Source of the DNA: Alphaproteobacteria bacterium
GTDB taxonomy: Bacteria; Pseudomonadota; Alphaproteobacteria; Caulobacterales; Parvularculaceae
Assembly: GCA_030428745.1 (NCBI GenBank)
Contig: JAUIEG010000054.1
Location: 1 to 10,311, forward strand
Direction: 5' to 3'
Length of the DNA stretch: 10,311 bases
The translations under genes were made by a program, and so were the position numbers. Below, in pieces: positions 1-6,752 of the stretch. Below the pieces are notes generated by a model. The model did no database searches and was not told where the DNA came from. It saw nothing but the letters and a program-made list of their open reading frames with translations. Position 1 is the stretch's first letter. Each line of letters opens with the position of its first letter.

Positions 1-468
1 CGCTGCTTCCGGCCTGCCGTCTTGGACGGTTGCCCCAGCGTCACGATGCATTCCCGTCCAGAAATCGTTGGGTGCGCCGATCTCACTTGTGGGAAGGCGT
101 TCGCCTCCGACGCGCAGATAACCGGAGGCGTGATTCCAGTTGGCGCCGTAATATTCGGAGCCGCTGCTAGTTTTGACGTTGTTATGAATTACGACGCCAT
201 AGCCAACCGTAAAGTCAGCGGCGTCGCGCTCGGCGACAAAGACATACCCCTTGTCTTCCAGCGACGCGACGATCGCTGCTTCGATCCGGTCATCGTTTTT
301 GCGACTGTAACCTGGACGCTCAGTGATCTGCGGGTCGTCTGCGACCCAGGAAAATGTCTGATAATCACTGAAGTTGGCTCCGGGCGTAGCGGCGTAATCA
401 ACTTTCGGCGCTGAAGCGCACGCTGCGCCCAAGCCGAAGACAGTTAGAATGAATCCTTTGCGGATCAT
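1..468 (-). CDS. DUF4136-type lipoprotein, 3' end cut by window edge
   Basis: This reading frame stays open from an ATG at 468 to the window edge (156 codons), so the C-terminus is missing. The N-terminus is a short basic, hydrophobic signal segment (MIRKGFILTVFGLGAAC) ending in a Cys at residue 17. That fits a lipoprotein signal, although the lipobox (GAAC) is degenerate. After the Cys comes a pattern typical of DUF4136 lipoproteins: 'FSDYQTFSWV', then 'DDRIEAAIVASLEDKGY' and 'DFTVGYGVVI', meaning a Tyr/Phe-Trp start strand, a helix predicted to mature into 'GY', and an 'aDf.V.Y' strand. An AAGGAG at 475-480 sits 6 nt upstream. The ATG overlaps the stop of the GST-like gene by 4 bp (ATGA), so the two are probably translationally coupled. 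The family has no known enzymatic role and is presumed to be envelope-located. The opposite-strand ORF over the same bases lacks any family signature. Confidence 0.75.
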   Translation of the reverse strand, partial: MIRKGFILTVFGLGAACASAPKVDYAATPGANFSDYQTFSWVADDPQITERPGYSRKNDDRIEAAIVASLEDKGYVFVAERDAADFTVGYGVVIHNNVKTSSGSEYYGANWNHASGYLRVGGERLPTSEIGAPNDFWTGMHRDAGATVQDGRPEAA

Positions 469-1301
469 GGTGCGCTCCTTTGCGTGTTGGGTGAGGAGTT
501 GAAACCGCTGTTGGGAGTAGGCATCACGGTTATGTTTCCAGTGTCGGTTGAGGATTGGGCGCGCGCCGGAACGCGGCCATCTTTAAGGCCCGCTTGGCAA
601 AAGCTCGGGCGCCGCCGGATCCGGTGGTAATAGGCGGATGTATGCGGATGGCGGTTGCGATTGACGAAGTCATCCAGTCCCAACCGGCGAAGGCGGGCCA
701 CGAACGCTGTCCAAATGGCGTCTACATAGGACCAGCCTCCGCCGAGAATGTATTCGCGGCCAGCTATATATTTCTCGAATGTGTTGAAGAGTACGTCGAG
801 GTTTCGCAGACGCGCTTGCGTCTCTTCGTGATTGCCGATTGCATTCAGCTGATCGCGCAACTCGCTGGTTTTTGCATTATATGCGGCAGCAAGATCGTGA
901 TGTCTCCCGGCGCGGTTTTGCGCCAGACGGATCTGCCGCTTCAGGGCGATGCGCAGTCCAATCCGCTTCCAACCGGCGGCGAGGCCCGCTTCCAGGAGAA
1001 GATTGCAATAGTCTCCAGGTTGCAGCAGCCACTGCGTGTCTGCGTCAACCGGCTCTCGGGCGCCGCTCGCCAACGCCTGGCCGATATCCGCTATCGTTGT
1101 CATACGCTCGCCGCCGCACGCAAGCACAGGCAACGACATGGAAGGATTGAGACGGGCGAATTCCGGCGCGAGGTGATCACCGGAAAAGCCACCCCGCACC
1201 GTCATGAGGCGGCAAGGCGCGCCGCTTTCGGCGAGCATGATGCGCGCCATCTGCGACGTCATCCCGCGGGGGTCGTAATAAAGGGTCATCTCGTTCTTCA
1301 T
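465..1301 (-). CDS. glutathione S-transferase-like protein
   Basis: A 278-aa protein with a GST fold. Residues about 5-80 form the thioredoxin-like domain, with 'MTLYYDPRGMTSQMARIMLA' and the cis-Pro loop 'LNPSMSLPVL' (Pro58). An all-helical C-terminal domain follows, with 'YILGGGWSYVDAIWTAFVAR' and 'AYYHRIRRRPSF' near the end. The usual E-S pair that holds the glutathione gamma-glutamyl group after the cis-Pro strand reads as T-I-A-D here, so real glutathione binding is uncertain. The tail after about residue 245 is Ser/Thr/Pro/Asn-rich and probably disordered. The open frame continues upstream to 1553, but homology begins at 1301; Met5 (at 1289) is an alternative start, and neither start has a strong Shine-Dalgarno. 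The gene lies 73 bp downstream of the Sel1 lipoprotein gene and overlaps the DUF4136 gene by ATGA, so it is probably the middle gene of a three-gene operon. A cytosolic detoxification or redox role is inferred from family only. Confidence 0.8.
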   Translation of the reverse strand: MKNEMTLYYDPRGMTSQMARIMLAESGAPCRLMTVRGGFSGDHLAPEFARLNPSMSLPVLACGGERMTTIADIGQALASGAREPVDADTQWLLQPGDYCNLLLEAGLAAGWKRIGLRIALKRQIRLAQNRAGRHHDLAAAYNAKTSELRDQLNAIGNHEETQARLRNLDVLFNTFEKYIAGREYILGGGWSYVDAIWTAFVARLRRLGLDDFVNRNRHPHTSAYYHRIRRRPSFCQAGLKDGRVPARAQSSTDTGNITVMPTPNSGFNSSPNTQRSAP

Positions 1302-1374
1302 CTCAGGGCTCGTTGGAGAACCACCCTTTGCACCGGCACCCGGGGGAGGGGAGACGGCGGCGCGCCGGGGAGGG

Positions 1375-1920
1375 TTAGTCACTGAAACCTTCGTCATAGC
1401 GGCAGGGCGCCGAGCGCCAGTCAGCGGCGTAGGCTTCCGCGGCGGCGATCTCTTCAGGGCTGAGGTCAGCGCGCAGCTTCTGCACCCGCTCAGCCGCATG
1501 CTCGTGGCCATTCGCGGCTGCTCGCTCGAACCACATGAGCGACAGCGGCTCATTTTTTTTCACAAGTGCGATCTGGGTGAGTTTCTGGCCGGGTGCAGGC
1601 GTCCGGGAAGTTGCGCCAGAGTAAATCCGGCCAAGCTCATACTGCGCGATAGGGAAATCCTGATGCGCCGCCTTGCAGAGCCATTCCGTCGCTGTCTGGG
1701 TCGAAAAGCCGGGGCCCCGGCAGCAATAGGAAAGGCCGAGCCTAGTCTGGGCCTCGGGATCGCCAGCCTCGGCCGCTTCTTCAAGGCCGGCCCGGTCAGA
1801 GGCCTTTACGGCGTAGGTCGTGCCGTGAATGCCGGCGGCGACGCAGCCAGATAGAAAATTCGCGGATAAAGCCAGTCCAGCCAGCAATACCGTCTGTTTT
1901 GGTGTGTTGAGCCCGTTCAT
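1375..1920 (-). CDS. Sel1-repeat lipoprotein
   Basis: A 181-aa protein. Residues 1-26 are a clear lipoprotein signal ending in the lipobox LSGC (Cys26), so the mature protein should be membrane-anchored and periplasmic-facing. Sel1-like (TPR-related) repeats follow: 'AGDPEAQTRLGLSY' (about 53-65), 'AATEW..KAAHQDFPIAQYELGRIY' region (about 77-100) and 'PLSLMWFERAAANGHEHA' (about 125-142). The end, 'LSPEEIAAAEAYAADW', is the usual closing segment of such proteins. Sel1 repeats are helical protein-protein interaction scaffolds, so this is probably an envelope adaptor. Start choice: the frame is open back to 2088, but the signal peptide starts at Met 1920 and AAGGA lies 8 nt upstream. It is the first gene of the leftward run and is divergent from the LytTR gene. 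The partner protein is unknown. Confidence 0.85.
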   Translation of the reverse strand: MNGLNTPKQTVLLAGLALSANFLSGCVAAGIHGTTYAVKASDRAGLEEAAEAGDPEAQTRLGLSYCCRGPGFSTQTATEWLCKAAHQDFPIAQYELGRIYSGATSRTPAPGQKLTQIALVKKNEPLSLMWFERAAANGHEHAAERVQKLRADLSPEEIAAAEAYAADWRSAPCRYDEGFSD

Positions 1921-1964
1921 CGCCCATGTCCTTTCCGTGATGTTCGCGGCGAGGATGGGCAGGG

Positions 1965-1997
1965 CTTTCGGGGCTCTCAATGGAGATTTCCCGAAAG
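1965..1997. promoter_or_regulatory. 8-bp inverted repeat in divergent promoter gap
   Basis: CTTTCGGG at 1965-1972 is the exact reverse complement of CCCGAAAG at 1990-1997, with a 17-bp spacer. The pair lies in the 87-bp gap between the divergent Sel1-lipoprotein and LytTR genes, with its right arm just upstream of the LytTR start codon. A dimeric regulator site is one reading. An mRNA hairpin near the LytTR ribosome-binding site is another. No binding protein is shown by the sequence. Confidence 0.35.
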
Positions 1998-2007
1998 AAG
2001 ATTCGCA

Positions 2008-2988
2008 ATGTATAAGAGGTTTTTCGGGGAGAATGGGGCTCCATTCGTGCTGCACCAATGGAACAAACTGGGCTTTTGGGCCCATCACCTGCTGGCTTAC
2101 TGCCTGATCACGATCTGGGGCTCGACCATCCGGGGGTTTGTGGTCGCCCGGTTTCAGGGCGACCTGGTCATAACCACTCTCAATTCCATACTTGTGATGG
2201 GGATCGCCTGGGTTCTGATCACAACGGTTTTTGAGCTGGTGAGCGGCTATTACCGTGAGAATATCCGCTTCGAATACAGGCTGCTGATCGCAATCCTGTC
2301 TGGGTCAGTCCTGGCGGCCGCAATCGCGCCGATCTTCAGCTGGATGTTCGGGGTAATGCCGGTTGCCCTCGAAATAGGGAGTTATAGGGGCGACATTGTG
2401 AGTTTTATGACGGCGCGATATCCCCGTGTGCTCGCGGGCATGATCTTCGCGATAGCGCCGTTCTGGTTCGTCGCCAATTGGGGCTGGTATGCGTATCGCG
2501 AGAAAGCCGGCGTCCATTCTAGCCTGGGGCAGAGGCGTGTGGCGCAGGGGACGGCGGAAGCCTCAGTGCAGATGGGCGAGAAACAACATGAAAGGGTTAC
2601 GGCCCTGCCCCCCGCTTTCATGCGCAAGCTGCCGCCGGAAAAACGCGGTATCCTTTGGGCCATTACGGCCGAGCAGCACTATTTGCGCATTTACACGAGT
2701 GCGGGCGACGATCTCGTCCTGATGCGTTTTTCTGATGCGCTGGACGAATTGGTTGGGGTAAATGGTATGCAGGTTCATCGATCTCACTGGGTGTCTGCGG
2801 AAGGCTTTAAGACATTCTCAGAAGAAGATAGGCGGCTCTTCATCGAACTCCATAACAGCGTCCTGGTTCCCGTGAGCCGTCCAAATTATACGGCGGCAAA
2901 AGCGGTCTTCGCGGGACAAGTCAGCGGCATGAGCGAGGGTGGCGAAGTATCATCTTCGCCCGGAGCGACAAAACACCTTACTTTGTAA
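2008..2988 (+). CDS. membrane-anchored LytTR-family transcriptional regulator
   Basis: A 326-aa protein with two parts. Residues 21-163 hold four predicted membrane segments (about 21-46, 54-78, 90-120 and 140-163). Residues about 203-302 form a LytTR DNA-binding domain: 'RGILWAITAEQHYLRIYT' followed by 'LMRFSDALDEL', the diagnostic 'VHRSHWV' at about 256-262 and 'VPVSR' at 287-291. LytTR domains bind DNA through beta strands. Proteins with this fused membrane-plus-LytTR layout are common in Alphaproteobacteria and lack a receiver domain, so they presumably sense a membrane or periplasmic cue directly, or are held in check by a partner. The linker (about 164-202) is polar, and the last 20 residues are Gly/Ser-rich. 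The start has only a weak purine-rich ribosome-binding site (AAGAAGA). The gene shares a short promoter gap with the leftward lipoprotein operon, which is a plausible target, as is its own promoter. No terminator follows. Confidence 0.92.
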   Translation: MYKRFFGENGAPFVLHQWNKLGFWAHHLLAYCLITIWGSTIRGFVVARFQGDLVITTLNSILVMGIAWVLITTVFELVSGYYRENIRFEYRLLIAILSGSVLAAAIAPIFSWMFGVMPVALEIGSYRGDIVSFMTARYPRVLAGMIFAIAPFWFVANWGWYAYREKAGVHSSLGQRRVAQGTAEASVQMGEKQHERVTALPPAFMRKLPPEKRGILWAITAEQHYLRIYTSAGDDLVLMRFSDALDELVGVNGMQVHRSHWVSAEGFKTFSEEDRRLFIELHNSVLVPVSRPNYTAAKAVFAGQVSGMSEGGEVSSSPGATKHLTL

Positions 2989-3093
2989 AAGCCAGTACGA
3001 TGCTTGCGACGTTTTCTTGCGCCGTTACTTGATACACCTCACTGGTCGGGTTTGGGCGTACTCGGTCTAGTGCCCTCTTTAGCCAGTTATAAC

Positions 3094-3113
3094 GGGGGTA
3101 TGATTGGGGGTAT
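3094..3113 (+). repeat. GGGGGTAT direct repeat pair
   Basis: GGGGGTAT occurs at 3094-3101 and again at 3106-3113, a 12-bp step, about one helical turn. Closely spaced GGGGGTA-type repeats are, as I recall, often found beside the attachment sites of P4-like tyrosine-recombinase islands, where they may be arm-type protein sites. No integrase gene is present in the window, so this link is a guess. The repeats themselves are certain. Confidence 0.5.
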
Positions 3114-3140
3114 CGAATTTTTTCCAATTGATATTTCTAC

Positions 3141-3188
3141 TGTAAATCAACTGCTTACCGTTTAAATCCAAGTGTCCTATGCGCACCA
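3141..3188 (+). other. tRNA-3'-end-like tail, possible attachment-site scar
   Basis: A TTTAAATCC segment (3161-3169) resembles a T-loop and its 3' stem start. It is followed 11 nt later by GCGCACCA (3181-3188), which ends like a tRNA acceptor with CCA. The spacing from the T-loop to the CCA is about 5 nt too long for a true tRNA end, and no 5' half of a tRNA is present. It could be the remnant or imperfect copy left at a recombination junction, given the GGGGGTAT repeats just upstream, or it could be chance. Confidence 0.2.
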
Positions 3189-3448
3189 TTTTTCTTCAGC
3201 AAAAAGAAAACCCTAGAAAACAAGATGACGCCTTCGCGTAGCTGGCGTACAGCGCAAAATGACTAGCACAGTCCAGTTTCAGGCTTTGAAATCACTTATG
3301 TTTTTTTTCTGTTGTGTGCGCCGCTAGCGTGGAAAAAGCGCAATGATGGAGCGCAACACTTAACTCAAGGCGATGACGGTTTGGCGGATTGAAAACCGAC
3401 CCAAGGAGGGCGCGTTCACTATTTTCGTCTCCCCGGAAGCGACCAGAT

Positions 3449-3697
3449 TCATATCCGTTTCTCCGTCATGGAGAACGGCAATGATGCAGACCAGGCGATG
3501 ATCTCCTCAGGCGTATAGATGTTTACTAGGCCAGCCTTGCCGTATTTTGCGCCCTGAAAGCCCCGGATTTTCTGTGCCTGTGATCCACCATTTTTTGTTC
3601 GAGGGTAGTCCTTGCAGATATGTTGCGTAATTCCCAATGCGGCCGGGCTCTGTCTGCTCGCGGGTATTGTCGTTGGCATATGTTTTTAAATCATCAT
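3449..3697 (-). pseudogene. small gene apparently broken by two compensating frameshifts
   Basis: A strong Shine-Dalgarno (AAGGAG, 3702-3707) precedes two ATGs (3697 and 3694), but the frame stops after MMI (TAA at 3686-3688). If one base is missing in the T/A run at 3683-3690, translation would continue as 'KTYANDNTREQTEPG' and then 'YATYLQGLPSNKKWWITG'. If one G of the GGGG run (3561-3564) is then an extra base, the frame returns to the original one and reads 'GTENPGFQGAKYGKAG' and 'VNIYTPEEIIAW' to a TGA at 3449. The restored product would be about 82 aa, hydrophilic and protein-like. Both shifts fall in homopolymers, so either real decay or sequencing error could explain them. I do not recognise the family. 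The uninterrupted 76-aa frame from ATG 3679 lacks a properly spaced ribosome-binding site. Overlapping palindromes lie directly upstream. Confidence 0.35.
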
Positions 3698-3705
3698 TCT
3701 TCTCC

Positions 3706-3729
3706 TTAAAACGGTGTGTTTTAAAACAC
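3706..3729. promoter_or_regulatory. overlapping perfect palindromes, possible operator
   Basis: TTAAAAC (3706-3712) and GTTTTAA (3718-3724) form a 7-bp inverted repeat around a 5-nt loop. They overlap GTGTTTTAAAACAC (3716-3729), a perfect 14-bp palindrome. The block lies immediately upstream of, and touches, the Shine-Dalgarno of the broken leftward gene. This is the expected place for an operator or an RNA hairpin hiding that site. The regulator is unknown. Confidence 0.4.
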
Positions 3730-4357
3730 TCTCCGACTCTATGTGGAGCAGCGCCGCGAATTCAATTTTCGTAAAAAGCCTTTGGCCGACGGCTGAAGAA
3801 AATGGAAAATAAGGGGCTGCGTTCGCAACTCATGAAGGAGAACGCGCGCCATGCCGATCATTGACATCTGGCGCTGCAGCGTCGTCGAAATCGCAGGATT
3901 GCGAGGTTGCAGCAGTACCTGTTTCTTCACACTGGGCTATCCCCTCAAAGGGTCGGTTTCGCTGGCCTGTAATCCTCAATATCCCCGTCAGTTCCATTTG
4001 GAGGGTATTTGCCTTCTAGTGGCGTCGCGGCAGCTTTAATTGCGTATCTTCGACCAGCAGCCGCGCTGCGCGGCGCTGTGCCTCGCCAGGCTTGCGGTGA
4101 GGTCATCTCCTTCCGCTATAGCCCCCATTTCATTCACTATTCCCTCTATCCAAGGAAGCCATGACATTTTTGCCGCCGCAAAGGTTCGATGAGGCTTTCG
4201 GGTTGATTCTAAGCATCTTTGTGCGCCGCGACCGGTGAACGTCCGATCGTGTTTGCTCTTGTCCGGCGCGTCAGGAATAAGTGGTTAAGAGCGCTCGTTA
4301 AGGTCTCAAAGAAGGATCGCCGGGCGTTGGTACTGAAATGATAAAAAACATATGACA

Positions 4358-4363
4358 GGGAGG
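4358..4363 (+). promoter_or_regulatory. ribosome-binding site fixing the TonB receptor start
   Basis: GGGAGG lies 6 nt before the ATG at 4370. The longer frame starts at an ATG at 4352, but that ATG would place this motif inside the coding region and has no good site of its own. The start at 4370 also gives a normal signal peptide. Confidence 0.75.
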
Positions 4364-4369
4364 GGCCCA

Positions 4370-6637
4370 ATGACCGCCGTCTTATTCAGAAATCAGCAAA
4401 ATATCCGCCGCAGACTGATGGTTGCATCTTCCGTTTCGGCGTTGTCGCTTATGGGGCTGGCGCATGCGGTCGATGAGATCGTCGTTACCGCACAGTTCCG
4501 CGAGCAAAGCCTTCAAGACACGCCGATTGCCATTACGGCGGTCTCGGGGGACGAGATTGAAAACAAAGCGCTCAGCAACGTAGCGCAGATTGCGGCGACG
4601 GCGCCAAACGTCACGGTTACACAGGCGTCATCCGGTTTCAGCGGTGTTGCCGCCTATGTCCGGGGTGTCGGCCAGCTGGACTCCAGTTTTGCGCTGGAAC
4701 CTGGCGTCGGGATATATGTGGATGATATATATCACGGCGTAATGGTTGGCTCGCTGTTCGACCTTCTTGACCTGGACCGGGTGGAGATTCTTCGCGGGCC
4801 ACAGGGGACGCTGGCTGGCAAAAACTCTATTGGCGGCGCGATCAAGTTGTTTTCGCGCAAACCGCAAGGGGACGGCTCCGGGTACATTTCCGGCACCTAT
4901 GGCAGCTATGATCGCATCGAAGTCCGCGGCGCCTACGACGTCAAGTTGACAGACGAAGCGTTTCTGCGGGTTTCGGCGTTTTCAAAGCGCCGCGACGGCC
5001 ACGTCAAGGTTCTCGACTTCGCCTGCGACAGGCCTTCGGAAGTTTTGCCGAGCGACACCTTCCCGAACGAATATGTGGGTCCGGATTGTGAGATCGGCAG
5101 GATTGGCGGCGTGGAATCATGGGGTCTGCGCGCCGCGCTTCGCTTGGTCCCCCGTGACGATCTTGAGATCAATATATTCGGGTCGATCGTTCGCGACGAT
5201 TCGCAAAGCCCCGGCGTGGAGCAGACCCAAACAACCGATCCTAGGTTTCTACCCACGCGTCCATACACCTACTATGGAACATTCACGTCTTTCCCGGGGT
5301 GGTCTGTTGAATCGCTCGCGACCGCTCATACGGAATCCATCGGCGGACAAATCGATTGGGAGATCAGCGACACGCTGAAGCTCACCTCGATCACAGGCTA
5401 CGAAAACATCAATTCGACCGCCACAATCGATCTCGATGGCGGCCCCACCGGCGAATTGCTGACGCTCAATCGAACTCCATATCATCAGTTCACTCAGGAA
5501 CTGCGCCTCAATGGCGAGTTTGGCGACGGGCTTCTCGAATGGACGATCGGCGGCTTCTATTTCGACAGCCAGGGCGACGTGGCGGGCAGGGTGTATTCCT
5601 TCCCGGTACTGAACTGGTTGCAGGATGATCCGGTCAGCACGACAAGCAAGTCGGTCTTCGCGCACGCCATTCTGCATCCCATACCCAATATGAGCATCAT
5701 CGGCGGCATCCGGTATACAGATGATGAGAAGTCTTACACGTTTTCGCGGATCAATCCCGATACAGGCGCGCCTGCCGACGTTGTCGGCGTCCTTGAAGGC
5801 GTAGGCGGCTCATTTTCAGGCGATTCCATCGACTACCGTTTTGGCGTTGACTATCGGTTCGCCGATGAACTGATGGCTTACGCACAGTTTTCAACCGGCT
5901 ACAAAGGCGGCGGCGTTAATCCGCGCCCTTTCATCCCGAACCAGGTGGTGCCGTTTGAGCCTGAACGGGTCGATGCTTACGAAGTTGGCTTCAAGAGCAA
6001 TTTCCTGGACGGCCGGGCTAGGCTCAATGTCGCGGCGTTCCTGAACAAATATAAAGATGTCATTCTCATCGACACGAACGGCTATCCCGGCGGGCCGACG
6101 GATCCTGACTGGTTCCCGCTCTCCGCCGTGCCGTTCAACGCCGGAAAGGCCGACATTAAGGGCTTTGAAGTCGAGACAATCCTTGAGCCGGCTCCGGGGT
6201 TCACTCTGGAGGGGAGTCTTAGCTATCTGGACTTCGAATATCAAACGCTCGACATGAACGCGACCGCTTCAGGCATTGCGGCCGATTTCGTTCCGCCATT
6301 CGCGCCGGAATGGCAATGGTCAGTAAGCGCTGCATATGAGTTTTCGCTTGAAAGCGGAGCGGCGATCACGCCTCGCGTCTATGCCGAACATCAAAGCAGC
6401 GTCTATACAGACCCTGTCAATGCAGCGTCGAACTTCGTTGAGGGGCGAACCACCGTCAATGCAAATATCGCGTTCCGTTCCCATGACGGCGGCTGGGAAG
6501 CGATCGCAGGCGTAACCAATCTGGGTGACAAGCATTACTATACCAACGCTTTCGACCTCCTGACGATTAACGGCACGGTGTCGAATGTCGTCGGAAGACC
6601 CAGAGAGTTTTTCGTAACCTTGCGGAAAAATTTCTAG
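4370..6637 (+). CDS. TonB-dependent outer-membrane receptor
   Basis: A 755-aa protein. Residues 1-33 are a signal peptide (basic RRR at 13-15, hydrophobic core, cleavage after AHA). The mature protein opens with a TonB box, 'DEIVVTAQ' (35-42). The plug domain follows (about 45-165), with 'TPIAITAVSGDEI' and the diagnostic 'VEILRGPQGTLAGKNSIGG' (138-156). The 22-strand barrel fills the rest and ends in 'FFVTLRKNF', with the C-terminal Phe used for Bam recognition. Two Cys in 'DFACDRP' and 'GPDCEIG' probably form a disulfide in an extracellular loop. It should import a ligand across the outer membrane using TonB-ExbB-ExbD energy. There is no N-terminal STN domain, so direct sigma/anti-sigma signalling is unlikely. 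Neighbouring catabolic genes hint at an organic, perhaps ester-containing, substrate rather than a siderophore, but this is inference. The gene is followed by a strong terminator. Confidence 0.97.
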   Translation: MTAVLFRNQQNIRRRLMVASSVSALSLMGLAHAVDEIVVTAQFREQSLQDTPIAITAVSGDEIENKALSNVAQIAATAPNVTVTQASSGFSGVAAYVRGVGQLDSSFALEPGVGIYVDDIYHGVMVGSLFDLLDLDRVEILRGPQGTLAGKNSIGGAIKLFSRKPQGDGSGYISGTYGSYDRIEVRGAYDVKLTDEAFLRVSAFSKRRDGHVKVLDFACDRPSEVLPSDTFPNEYVGPDCEIGRIGGVESWGLRAALRLVPRDDLEINIFGSIVRDDSQSPGVEQTQTTDPRFLPTRPYTYYGTFTSFPGWSVESLATAHTESIGGQIDWEISDTLKLTSITGYENINSTATIDLDGGPTGELLTLNRTPYHQFTQELRLNGEFGDGLLEWTIGGFYFDSQGDVAGRVYSFPVLNWLQDDPVSTTSKSVFAHAILHPIPNMSIIGGIRYTDDEKSYTFSRINPDTGAPADVVGVLEGVGGSFSGDSIDYRFGVDYRFADELMAYAQFSTGYKGGGVNPRPFIPNQVVPFEPERVDAYEVGFKSNFLDGRARLNVAAFLNKYKDVILIDTNGYPGGPTDPDWFPLSAVPFNAGKADIKGFEVETILEPAPGFTLEGSLSYLDFEYQTLDMNATASGIAADFVPPFAPEWQWSVSAAYEFSLESGAAITPRVYAEHQSSVYTDPVNAASNFVEGRTTVNANIAFRSHDGGWEAIAGVTNLGDKHYYTNAFDLLTINGTVSNVVGRPREFFVTLRKNF

Positions 6638-6669
6638 AACTCGGCCTTTTTGTTACTTCCCGAGGCCGA

Positions 6670-6707
6670 CGCCGCGCTTTGCCTTCAGGCAGAGCGCGGC
6701 GTTTTTT
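6670..6707 (+). terminator. Rho-independent terminator of the TonB receptor gene
   Basis: CGCCGCGCTTTGCC (6670-6683), loop TTCA (6684-6687) and GGCAGAGCGCGGCG (6688-6701) form a 14-bp stem with one G-T pair. Six T follow (6702-6707). It lies 32 bp past the receptor stop and points rightward, and would isolate the receptor transcript from the convergent MmgE/PrpD gene. There is no matching T run on the other strand. Confidence 0.92.
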
Positions 6708-6752
6708 ATATAAGCTGATCCAGCTTGAGGCGACGCGGCGCCTCCTCGAAAG

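Larger units (their letters stand above)
2989..4369. other. 1.4-kb region without an intact gene
   Basis: No reading frame here shows a recognisable domain. The stretch is visibly more A/T-rich than the flanking genes and has homopolymer runs (for example T8 near 3301). It contains the direct repeats and tRNA-like tail at 3094-3188, a probable broken small gene at 3449-3697, the palindromes at 3706-3729, and the leader of the TonB receptor mRNA. Short frames at 3739-3930 (minus), 3851-4039 (plus) and 4036-4167 (minus) look like chance. The pattern fits decayed accessory DNA between two functional blocks. No convincing sigma-70 promoter for the receptor could be fixed by eye in 4250-4350. Confidence 0.6.

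Noticed and set aside
22..414. 130-aa rightward reading frame
   Set aside because: It lies antisense to the DUF4136-type lipoprotein frame, which has a ribosome-binding site, a lipoprotein signal and family-like motifs; the rightward product has none.
1358..1367. CGGCGCGCCG palindrome between the Sel1 and GST-like genes
   Set aside because: Ten bases of GC-only palindrome are expected by chance in this composition and no T run follows.
555..1385. 276-aa rightward reading frame
   Set aside because: It is antisense to the GST-like gene, with Arg/Ala-rich low-information sequence and no domain.
3790..3861. Short rightward Lys/Arg-rich frame (KKMENKGLRSQLMKENARHADH region) resembling an IS3 OrfA helix
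   Set aside because: Only 28 codons between stops, and the similarity is just a charged-helix pattern; no inverted repeats or OrfB remnant found nearby.
3739..3930. 63-aa leftward frame starting with GTG
   Set aside because: No ribosome-binding site, no recognisable motif, and it lies in a decayed intergenic stretch.
3851..4039. 62-aa rightward frame preceded by AAGGAG
   Set aside because: The AAGGAG is 11 nt from the ATG and the product (Cys-rich, no domain) looks random; not enough to call a gene.
4036..4167. 43-aa leftward frame beginning MSWLPWIEGIVNEMGAIAEG
   Set aside because: The composition is protein-like and the frame is open well upstream, so it could be a gene remnant, but there is no ribosome-binding site and I recognise no family.
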